NCBI GenBank assembly: GCA_022511485.1 | Contig: JAFLUJ010000172.1 | Span: forward strand, 1-15,795 | DNA length: 15,795 nt | Source: Oscillospiraceae bacterium | Lineage (GTDB): Bacteria; Bacillota; Clostridia; Oscillospirales; Ruminococcaceae | Reading direction: 5' to 3' | In this document: positions 7,041 through 13,362 of the stretch, piece by piece | How positions within the stretch are numbered: position 1 is the stretch's first letter | How the letters are laid out: each line of letters opens with the position of its first letter | The notes under the pieces: model-generated | Database searches by the model: none | What the model was told of the DNA's origin: nothing | The model's input: the letters and a program-made list of their open reading frames with translations, nothing else | Position numbers and translations under genes: made by a program

Positions 7041-7085
7041 AAAATTTTCAGGGACTGTCCATATGGCAGTCCCTGAAATTTTTTA
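7041..7085. terminator. Bidirectional terminator between fba and the converging gene
   Basis: CAGGGACTG and CAGTCCCTG form a perfect 9-bp stem around a short loop. AAAATTTT lies on the left and AAATTTTTT on the right, so both strands end in a T-tract. It serves fba on the plus strand and the anchored protein on the minus strand. A separate 13-base palindrome, TGATCTGAGATCA, covers the fba stop codon. Confidence 0.92.
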
Positions 7086-7763
7086 TACGCTCCAATCAGT
7101 TGATTCAAATAACTCTTTGAATCCTGTGCAGTCAATATCAAAAAGGTATGAGGACATACCATCTCTTTCTTCAATTCTGACTGTCAATGTATTATTATTT
7201 AAAAGTGCATTGATAAAAGTATTTTCATCTTTACTGGTGTCAATGTATATGCTGTCACTTTTGGAATACATTTCACTATACTCTAATAAACGCTTTCCGC
7301 TTTCTTCTAATATCAGAATCTTATATTCCTCCGATTTGCTATAGGAGTTCTTGACAAGATGCGAACCATATTCATAAAGTGAAATGCTGATCAAATCATT
7401 TACGTAAAGCTTGCCGTAGCGTTGTACTACGATCTTTACAATAAGCTCGGAATCAGTTGTTGCTGAATTACTGAACTTGCCATAAAATGTTCCGGAGATA
7501 TAAGGCTTATTGGTAGGTCTCTCAAACTCATCTACAAAAAATTTTTGTATCCATGGACTTTCCGGTTCAAGTTCTGTGATAGTTTCTGTTGTTTCTGCCG
7601 GCGTACTGGCAGTCGTCGTTTCAGTTGTAATTTCCGTTTTTGGTACTTCTCCGGAAGCAGTGCTTTCTGTTTTTTTACCTAATACAAAAGCTAAAAGAAT
7701 TATAATAATTAACAGTATTACTGTTCCCCAGACAATCAGTAATGTTTTTGCAGTTTTCGACAT
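7083..7763 (-). CDS. Membrane-anchored extracytoplasmic protein with a Thr-rich linker
   Basis: A 226-residue protein of unknown function. Residues 7-29 form one hydrophobic helix with few basic residues in front and KK after it. A linker at about 32-68 is rich in Thr, Glu and Ser (ETTTAS, AETTETITE). A soluble domain of about 155 residues follows, probably outside the cell, with alternating beta-type stretches such as ELIVKIVVQRYGKLYV and ISISLYEYG. No lipobox cysteine or LPXTG motif is seen, so anchoring would be by the N-terminal helix. AAAGGAAG lies eight bases before the ATG. It has its own promoter, diverges from the XRE gene and converges on fba. I do not recognise the soluble domain. 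Confidence 0.8.
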   Translation of the reverse strand: MSKTAKTLLIVWGTVILLIIIILLAFVLGKKTESTASGEVPKTEITTETTTASTPAETTETITELEPESPWIQKFFVDEFERPTNKPYISGTFYGKFSNSATTDSELIVKIVVQRYGKLYVNDLISISLYEYGSHLVKNSYSKSEEYKILILEESGKRLLEYSEMYSKSDSIYIDTSKDENTFINALLNNNTLTVRIEERDGMSSYLFDIDCTGFKELFESTDWSV

Positions 7764-7819
7764 AAAACTCTTCCTTTAAATCAAAATATTTAGTACCTAA
7801 TTAGACACTATTTTGTATT

Positions 7820-7848
7820 ATTATAAAATAATCAGACACAAAAGTCAA
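7820..7848 (-). promoter_or_regulatory. Promoter of the anchored protein
   Basis: On the minus strand TTGACT (7843-7848), 17 bases, then TATAAT (7820-7825). It lies back to back with the XRE gene promoter. AGACAC occurs twice (7803-7808 and 7834-7839, 31 bases apart) and AAGTCAA twice (7842-7848 and 7856-7862, 14 bases apart), which may be regulator sites. Confidence 0.8.
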
Positions 7849-7865
7849 TACTTTCAAGTCAAATG

Positions 7866-7874
7866 TGGTACAAT
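7866..7874 (+). promoter_or_regulatory. Extended -10 promoter of the XRE gene
   Basis: TGG followed by TACAAT (7869-7874) gives an extended -10. No good -35 is found 16 to 18 bases upstream, so an activator or the extended motif may compensate. The start would be near 7881, so the leader is short. Confidence 0.55.
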
Positions 7875-7896
7875 ATACAAAAATGAGGTGTCACAT

Positions 7897-8238
7897 ATGG
7901 CTAAATATAACAGGATCAAGGATTTACGTGAGGATAACGACAAAACTCAGCAGGAGTTAGCGGAATATCTGTGTACGTCCTCCCAGCATTACGGAAAATA
8001 CGAGCTTGGTCATGCGGAAATTCCCTTTGAGCGCGCAATTGCCCTTGCAAAGTATTACAATGTAAGTCTTGACTATATTGCTGGTTTGACGAACAATAAA
8101 CAAGGAATCTCTTACGGAGACCTTGAACCTGAGCTTCAGGAGCTTATAAATGCGCTGAGGTCGCTTTCTCCGGAGGAACGGGTAAAAGCAGCTTCAATGC
8201 TTCAACTCATGCTTAATGCGGTAAAGATAAAAAAATAG
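7897..8238 (+). CDS. XRE-family transcriptional regulator
   Basis: A 113-residue DNA-binding protein. A Cro/CI-type helix-turn-helix occupies about residues 5-62, with TQQELAEYLCTSSQHYGKYELGHAEIP as its core and the common ALAKYYNVSLDYIAGLT ending. A short helical tail (about 75-113, PEERVKAASMLQLMLNAV) could mediate dimerisation. The ATG at 7897 is chosen because GAGGTG lies six bases upstream; the frame is open back to 7813 but runs through the promoter. It diverges from the anchored-protein gene and converges on the PBECR4-like gene. It most likely controls its own and the divergent promoter, judging from position and the repeats between them. Confidence 0.9.
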   Translation: MAKYNRIKDLREDNDKTQQELAEYLCTSSQHYGKYELGHAEIPFERAIALAKYYNVSLDYIAGLTNNKQGISYGDLEPELQELINALRSLSPEERVKAASMLQLMLNAVKIKK

Positions 8239-8276
8239 CTTGGCGACTTAATTTAAAGCTGCCAGGCTATTTTTCT
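8235..8276. terminator. Bidirectional terminator between the XRE and PBECR4-like genes
   Basis: ATAGCTTGGC (8235-8244) pairs with GCCAGGCTAT (8261-8270) with one wobble. TTTTTC follows on the plus strand and a run of seven T on the minus strand. Both flanking genes have their stop codons inside the stem. Confidence 0.88.
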
Positions 8277-8975
8277 ATTACATTAAATGATGGTGCAGTA
8301 TATAATAATTCTTTTTGGTTTGTTCGTATATCTTCTTTTAATTCTTGAAGTATAGCATATGGACGTTCTTGTCCCGTGGTCAGATCAATACAATCTGCAA
8401 AAGCAGACAGGATTGATAATTTAATTGGTTCGTCTGTATTGCTGTTTCTTTGATATGTAAAAATATATATGGTTTCATTTGGATTTTGTTGTGATGGAAC
8501 ACATAAAAAGATAGTCAGCATTTATAGTTATCTTTCTATTTCTTCCGTCAGAAGTCATAATATTACATCTATGCAGATCCCATTTATAGATAGCCCCTGT
8601 ATAAGCAACATCAAGTAATTTGTCGATTTGACAGACCTTTGATATGCGTTCTGAAATAGTATACTCTTTATTTGTAACACTGTTGAATGTTTTAGGAATA
8701 CATTTATTTAAGTAACTGGTTTCATTTAATAATTTTTGACATGTGTACTTTCCATTAAGAATATCTCTGAACATTTTTCCTTTAATTTTTGTGTTATGAG
8801 AAATAAATTGCCAGACATCTTTTAGATGGTCAAGACCGATTATATGCGTAAAATCACCTTTATCAGCAGATATTGATGTTATAATTATTTTTCTTGGTTT
8901 GGAAATAGTGAACTCGTAATTAGTATGGGATATTCTGTTAAAAGACTGAGCTGCATCTAATAATATGTCATTCAT
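8267..8975 (-). pseudogene. PBECR4-like nuclease-domain protein, interrupted by a single-base frameshift
   Basis: Two overlapping minus-strand frames together make one protein. The first (8475-8975, 166 residues) runs from MNDILLDAAQSFN to a TGA at 8475. The second (8267-8521) continues with NETIYIFTYQRN and GQERPYAILQEL. The whole span is 709 bases, 236 codons plus one, so losing one base restores a 235-residue frame. The four-base A-run at 8484-8487 is the likely site and joins ITT to NPNETIYIF. FTHIIGLDHL at 42-51 fits the FxHLxGLxKL signature of PBECR4, a BECR-fold ribonuclease-like domain found in phage and toxin proteins. That assignment is from memory and moderate. AAGGAAG lies 11 bases before the ATG. 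No promoter separates it from the RNA terminator upstream. It may be decayed, misread, or expressed by frameshifting. Confidence 0.65.
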
Positions 8976-8995
8976 ACTGTCTTTCACTTCCTTTT

Positions 8996-9032
8996 TAAAT
9001 AAAAAGCCCTGAGCGAAAACACTCAAGGCTTT
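8996..9032 (-). terminator. Intrinsic terminator of the structured RNA
   Basis: On the minus strand AGCCTTGAG pairs with CTCAGGGCT (9 bp, one wobble) around a TTTTCG-containing loop and is followed by TTTTTATTT. It ends about 20 bases before the PBECR4-like start codon, so it could act as an attenuator. Confidence 0.9.
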
Positions 9033-9226
9033 AAAGCATATTTTCGTTTCAGCAGAAAATCTGCCTATTCAGGATTTGGCTCATATGCAAACCATATGAT
9101 AAGCTCCATCTTGCCGTTGCCTGACCAGCCTCAAGATTTCATCACTTGACAATCTGCTACGACGGTTAAGTTTCGTCAGATCGTTCGGCAGCTCATGCCA
9201 CCTGCAGAACAGATTAATCTGCTGCT
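8998..9226 (-). ncRNA. Structured RNA of about 230 nt, family not identified
   Basis: A minus-strand transcript is defined by a perfect promoter and an intrinsic terminator, with no ORF inside. Stems seen: a closing pair of CAGCAGA (9218-9224) with TCTGCTG (9050-9056); GGTGGC/GCTGCC (9187-9202); GACG/CGTC (9161-9177) extended by AGA/TCT; TCAAG/CTTGA (9131-9149); TCAGG/CCTGA (9069-9124) enclosing TCATATG/CATATGA (9081-9099). The 3' closing strand can instead fold locally as GCAGA/TCTGC. The multibranched shape argues against 6S RNA, and no T-box, SAM, TPP, FMN, cobalamin or c-di-GMP core is apparent. It lies between glyS and the PBECR4-like gene and could be a trans-acting RNA or the leader of that gene. 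Confidence 0.75.
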
Positions 9227-9232
9227 ACTTAT

Positions 9233-9261
9233 ATTATACCTGATTATTCTGATTTTGTCAA
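9233..9261 (-). promoter_or_regulatory. Promoter of the structured RNA
   Basis: On the minus strand TTGACA (9256-9261), exactly 17 bases, then TATAAT (9233-9238). It is a full consensus promoter with no coding sequence directly downstream. Initiation is expected near 9226. Confidence 0.92.
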
Positions 9262-9286
9262 TGGTTTTATAGTTTTTTTACCCGTA

Positions 9287-10660
9287 TCAGAATTCCAGCT
9301 TCTTGTTAAGATACTCAACAAGATCCTCGATCTTTATACGCTCCTGCTCCATGGTGTCTCTGTCACGGACAGTTACACAGCCGTCCTTTTCGAGAGTGTC
9401 AAAGTCGTAGGTGATGCAGAAGGGAGTACCGATCTCGTCCTGACGGCGGTAACGCTTGCCGATCTGACCCGCTTCGTCGTAGTCCACGCTGAAATGCTTG
9501 GAGAGCATTGTGTAGACCTCCAGAGCCTGATCCTTAAGCTTCTTTGTAAGTGGCAGGACTGCTGCCTTGATAGGCGCAAGTGCAGGATGCAGGTGCATAA
9601 CGGTGCGGACATCTCCCTCGCCGATAGTCTCCTCGTCATAAGCCTCGCAGACGATGGAAAGGAACAATCTCTCAACGCCAAGGGATGGCTCAATAACATA
9701 TGGGACATACTTCTCGTTAGTCTCCGGATCGAAATATTCAATAGACTTGCCGCTTGTTTTGATGTGCTGTGTAAGGTCGTAGTCTGTTCTGTCCGCAACA
9801 CCCCAGAGCTCGCCCCAGCCGAATGGGAACAGATACTCGAAGTCGGTAGTAGCCTTTGAATAGAAGCAAAGCTCCTCAGGAGAGTGATCCCGGAGACGCA
9901 GGTGCTCCTCCTTTATGCCCAGGCTCAGCAGGAAGTCGCGGCAGAAGCCTCTCCAATACTGGAACCATTCAAGGTCAGTTCCGGGCTTGCAGAAAAATTC
10001 AAGCTCCATCTGCTCAAACTCACGGACACGGAAAATAAAGTTACCGGGGGTAATTTCATTACGGAAGGATTTTCCCACCTGTGCAACTCCGAAGGGAACC
10101 TTCTTTCTTGTAGTACGCTGAATATTTGCGAAGTTTACGAAAATACCCTGGGCTGTTTCCGGACGGAGATAAAGCTCCGCCTTGGAATCCTCGGTAACGC
10201 CTTGGAAGGTCTTGAACATAAGGTTAAACTGACGGATAGGAGTAAAATTTTTCTTTCCGCAGTTGGGACACTTTATATCGTGGGATTCGATAAACTCGGA
10301 CATCTGCTCGTTAGTCCAGCCTGTGGGATTGGTGTCCGTCTGGGATTCTATGAGCTGATCTGCACGGTGACGGGTCTTTCACTCGCGGCAGTCCATAAGA
10401 GGGTCGGAGAATCCGCCAAGGTGTCCGGAAGCCACCCAGGTCTGGGGATTCATAAGGATAGCGCTGTCCAGACCAACGTTATAGGGACACTCCTGTACGA
10501 ATTTTTTCAGCCATGCATTCTTGATATTATTTTTCAGAAGCACGCCGAGAGGACCGTAATCCCATGTGTTGGCAAGACCTCCGTAAATTTCCGAGCCGGG
10601 ATAAACAAATCCCCTACCCTTACAGAGCGCAACGATCTTGTCCATGCTTTTTTCTGACAT
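9287..10660 (-). CDS. glyS: Glycine-tRNA ligase, dimeric type, with an in-frame TGA at codon 94
   Basis: Class II synthetase that charges tRNA-Gly. The reading frame is 458 codons, the usual size, and reads through apart from TGA at 10379-10381. N-terminal GFVYPGSEIYGGLANTWDYGPLG (17-39), class II motif 2 FRNEITPGNFIFRVREFEQ, motif 3 PSLGVERLFLS and the anticodon-binding domain RYRRQDEIGTPF ... VTVRDRDTMEQ are intact. The insertion carries a four-cysteine zinc-ribbon pattern: Cys91, then position 94 (the TGA), Cys131 and Cys134. Related proteins have DCKxCxxRxRAD, so TGA stands for a Cys. The ATG has AAGGTGG eight bases upstream. It is the last gene of the secD operon, 19 bases after the isomerase gene. 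A nonsense mutation, a base-call error or recoding are all possible; no convincing SECIS hairpin follows. Confidence 0.88.
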
Positions 10661-10679
10661 ATTTTTAACCACCTTTTTA

Positions 10680-11468
10680 TTATATGTTTTCCTCAATAAA
10701 CTTTTCCAGTTCCCGACAGTTTTCAGCAAGGTCGTGGACATCCTTGAATCCGCCCTTGTACAGCTCAATGACTGCGCTTCCGTCAAAGCCCTGATTTTTC
10801 AGCTCTCTGAAAAATGCAAGGTTGTCATACTCCCCGAAGCCGAATTTTAAGCAGTCCCCGGCTTTTCCACAGTCGGAAAAATGTATGTGCTTTATATTAC
10901 CTCCGAGAGCCTTGACTACATCAATAGGATCGCTCCCTGCCCGATGTGCCTGCTTTGTGTCAAGGACAAATGCAGCGTCCTCTCCCAGAGCGGACTTCAT
11001 TTTTTTCAGGAAGTCCAGACTTCCTCCCGTACATCGGGAAACATTTTCCTGAACTACCGTCATTCCAAATTTTTTTGCTTCATTCTGGAGCATCATATAC
11101 CGCTCAAAATAAATATCGTCCGGAAATGGATTCTCCGGCTTGTTTCCATGGAGGACAAACAGCTTTGCTCCGAAAAGACCCATATATTCAAAGAATCCTT
11201 TGTAGTAGTCCAGCATATCATAAGCGCGGCGCTGATATTCGGTAAAGAGCATCATGGGCTCTATTCCGCAGGTAAAGGGATGGACAGAGACCACATCGAT
11301 CCCGTATTCACGCTGGATGGCAAGCATTTCACTCCGGTACGGGTCGCTTAACTCACAGTGTGAATTGACGAATATCTCCACGGTCTTAATGCCGTTTTCG
11401 GCTACCTGTCGAAAAGCTTTTTCAACCTCTGTCGGATAGAGACTGGCAGTTGATAAGCCGGTTTTCAT
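10680..11468 (-). CDS. Sugar phosphate isomerase/epimerase (xylose isomerase-like TIM barrel)
   Basis: A 262-residue cytoplasmic TIM-barrel protein of the AP-endonuclease 2 / xylose isomerase-like superfamily. Candidate metal and catalytic residues stand at the ends of beta-strands: His63 (SVHPF), His107 (VLHGN), Glu141 (VQENV), Asp170 with His175 (LDTKQAH), His196 (KHIHFSD) and Glu235 (VIELY). These positions fit a divalent-metal enzyme that rearranges a sugar or polyol, but the substrate cannot be told from sequence alone. The ATG follows the upstream stop by one base with only a G-rich site in front, so translation is probably coupled to the membrane-protein gene. It sits 19 bases upstream of glyS in the same operon. 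Confidence 0.85.
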   Translation of the reverse strand: MKTGLSTASLYPTEVEKAFRQVAENGIKTVEIFVNSHCELSDPYRSEMLAIQREYGIDVVSVHPFTCGIEPMMLFTEYQRRAYDMLDYYKGFFEYMGLFGAKLFVLHGNKPENPFPDDIYFERYMMLQNEAKKFGMTVVQENVSRCTGGSLDFLKKMKSALGEDAAFVLDTKQAHRAGSDPIDVVKALGGNIKHIHFSDCGKAGDCLKFGFGEYDNLAFFRELKNQGFDGSAVIELYKGGFKDVHDLAENCRELEKFIEENI

Positions 11469-11469
11469 T

Positions 11470-11952
11470 TCAAGCGCCCCCTTGGTGAATATTGTTTCTG
11501 TGATTCAAATGTATTCCGATGTGCCCGATACCAAGTATTATCACCGAGATGACCATGATAATATTTTTTCCGTATACGCCAAGAAGCAGGAATGCCGCTA
11601 CAGGCAATGTCGCTCCCGCAACCGGAATCCCAAGCAGACTTCTGTAAAAGTCCTCCATAGTCTTTTCACTGTGGAAATACCTTATCCAATGAACCTCATA
11701 AAGTATCATCAGCAGAAACGCTGCAGCAAGCCAGACTGACCAGAGGGAAACTTCCCGAATGTTAAAGTCGGAAAATATCAGTGCACAGCAGGTCACTGCC
11801 GCTTGTCCTATACGTTCAAGGACTTGCAGAAGCTTATTTTCATTTGCGGCGAATTTTTCATAATCCTTTGGAATATTTTTTGTCCATATCAGATTGGGTA
11901 TCGTCAGCATTGCCAGAAAGATCAGTCCTATATATGAAAATCCGAAGTGCAT
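11470..11952 (-). CDS. Conserved multi-pass membrane protein of unknown function
   Basis: A 160-residue, very hydrophobic protein with about five helices: near 5-23, 48-64, 70-88, 106-126 and 129-148. A recognisable N-terminal pattern, MHFGFSYIGLIFLxMLxIPNxIWTKNxPKDYE, recalls uncharacterised clostridial membrane proteins. HLNHR near the C-terminus and YEVHWIRYFHSEKTMEDFY in the middle loop are its polar segments. GGAGAAC precedes the ATG. It lies 26 bases after the EamA gene and one base before the isomerase gene, so it belongs to the secD operon. I cannot assign a function. Confidence 0.8.
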   Translation of the reverse strand: MHFGFSYIGLIFLAMLTIPNLIWTKNIPKDYEKFAANENKLLQVLERIGQAAVTCCALIFSDFNIREVSLWSVWLAAAFLLMILYEVHWIRYFHSEKTMEDFYRSLLGIPVAGATLPVAAFLLLGVYGKNIIMVISVIILGIGHIGIHLNHRNNIHQGGA

Positions 11953-11978
11953 AAATGTTCTCCATTGATATAATGCGT

Positions 11979-12392
11979 TTAAATGACCATAAGCAAAGTT
12001 CCGACGCCTATCAGGACACAGCCAATGAACGATTTTACTGTAAGCTCCTCATGCAGAAAGACAAACGCCAGGATCAGCGTAATTACAACGCTGAGCTTAT
12101 CGACCGGGACGACCTTTGAGACCTCCCCTACTTGCAGAGCCTTATAATAGCAGAGCCATGACGCTCCTGTTGCAAGTCCGGACAGGATAAGAAATATCCA
12201 GCTTTTCTTTTCAATATCTGCAATTCCGGTGTGAGCGCTTGTAATGAACACCATCAGCCACGCCATAACCAGCACGACCACTGTCCTTACAGCCGTCGCG
12301 AGATTTGAATCCACACCGTTTATGCCGACTTTCGCAAGTATAGATGTCAGCGCCGCAAATACAGATGAAAGGATCGCAAACAGAAGCCACAT
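11979..12392 (-). CDS. Single-domain EamA/DMT-family transporter
   Basis: A 137-residue membrane protein equal to one EamA repeat with about five helices. It starts MWLLFAILSSVFAALTSILAKVGI and ends in the family-typical VVPVDKLSVVITLILAFVFLHEELTVKSFIGCVLIGVGTLL. Full-length DMT permeases carry two such repeats, so this form would need to dimerise, as small drug/metabolite carriers do. The substrate is unknown. It begins four bases after the secF stop with only AAGG as a ribosome site, so it is probably translated by coupling. Confidence 0.88.
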   Translation of the reverse strand: MWLLFAILSSVFAALTSILAKVGINGVDSNLATAVRTVVVLVMAWLMVFITSAHTGIADIEKKSWIFLILSGLATGASWLCYYKALQVGEVSKVVPVDKLSVVITLILAFVFLHEELTVKSFIGCVLIGVGTLLMVI

Positions 12393-12396
12393 ACGA

Positions 12397-13362
12397 TCAT
12401 GCCTTGGCAGCTTTCTTTTTTGAAACTGCCTTTTTATTTCCGTTTATCTTGCTTTCAAGGGTGAGCCACAATGGACAGGTAAAGCATACAGATGAATACG
12501 CACCTGCGATCATACCGATCATCATAGGCATGGAGAAAGAAATGATCGAAGTTACTCCGTAAATCGTTGCAACAATAGTTACCGCCAGCATTGCCACAAT
12601 GGTAGTGATGGAGGTATTTATCGAACGGGTCAGAGACTGGTTGATGCTCATATTAACGATCTCTGTTTTGGATTTGGATTTTCTGAACAGGATCTCATTT
12701 TCACGGATACGGTCGTAAATAACGATGGTGTTATTGATGGAGTATCCGAGGATAGTCAGTACAACAGCCATAAAGTTAGCGTTGATGGACATTCTGCATA
12801 CAATAAATGTTCCGTAAACGATAATACAGTCGTGAAGCAGAGCCAAGATTCCGCATACGCCTGCGATCCAGCCTCCGATATTTTTAAATCTGATTGCGAT
12901 ATAAACTATCAGCACAATAAAGGAAAGGATAACAGCCACAAGACATTTAAGGAAGAACTCCTTACCGGAGGAGGGAGAAACGTCCGAGGATTCTATAAGC
13001 TCGATGTTGTTTGCAGCGTATTTTTCAGTAAGGGTATTTGTAAGCTCAAACTGCTTGTCGGAGGTAAGTCCGCTGTTTGAGATAAGAGAAAGCTGGATGT
13101 TGTTTCTGCCGGTGGTGAAATCCTCGCCCACTGTTGAGGTAACTCCTATTCCGCCGAGAGCGTCAGTAGCGTCCCTTTCAAACTGAGACTGGTCAAGTGT
13201 ACCGTCATAAATATAGGTCAGGATCGTACCGCCCTTGAACTGGATGTCAAGGTTTGCTCCGAAAACAAAAGATGAGAGAATTGAAACTGCGATCATGACG
13301 ATCGAGATAATGAAGAAAGTCTTTTTGTGTCCTACAAAGTCAAAATTAAACTTACTGTTCAT
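12397..13362 (-). CDS. secF: Protein translocase subunit SecF
   Basis: Membrane partner of SecD that uses the proton gradient to help pull exported proteins through SecYEG. The 321-residue product has a first helix at about 17-36, the periplasmic-side motif LDIQFKGGTILTY (38-50), and a five-helix C-terminal RND-like bundle that includes ILGYSINNTIVIYDRIRENE. The ATG at 13362 is chosen because AGGAGGTG lies six bases in front; the GTG nine bases earlier is part of that site. The start overlaps the end of secD by 11 bases, so the pair is coupled. The C-terminus is rich in Lys and Ala (NKKAVSKKKAAKA). Confidence 0.95.
   Translation of the reverse strand: MNSKFNFDFVGHKKTFFIISIVMIAVSILSSFVFGANLDIQFKGGTILTYIYDGTLDQSQFERDATDALGGIGVTSTVGEDFTTGRNNIQLSLISNSGLTSDKQFELTNTLTEKYAANNIELIESSDVSPSSGKEFFLKCLVAVILSFIVLIVYIAIRFKNIGGWIAGVCGILALLHDCIIVYGTFIVCRMSINANFMAVVLTILGYSINNTIVIYDRIRENEILFRKSKSKTEIVNMSINQSLTRSINTSITTIVAMLAVTIVATIYGVTSIISFSMPMMIGMIAGAYSSVCFTCPLWLTLESKINGNKKAVSKKKAAKA

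Noticed and set aside
9150..9226. A glycine T-box or other standard riboswitch for glyS
   Set aside because: The RNA lies downstream of glyS on the same strand, and the conserved T-box sequence and specifier hairpin are not present.
10379..10381. TGA reassigned to an amino acid genome-wide
   Set aside because: The two membrane genes ending at 5493 and 5996, fba, secF and others end in TGA at sensible family lengths, so TGA is a normal stop here.
10376..10430. A selenocysteine insertion element next to the glyS TGA
   Set aside because: I found only weak pairings such as CCGTC with GACGG across a large loop, not a compact hairpin with the expected apical G/GU loop at the right distance.
9884..10657. 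A 257-codon plus-strand frame opposite glyS
   Set aside because: It mirrors the conserved synthetase frame, resembles no family I know and has no promoter or ribosome site.
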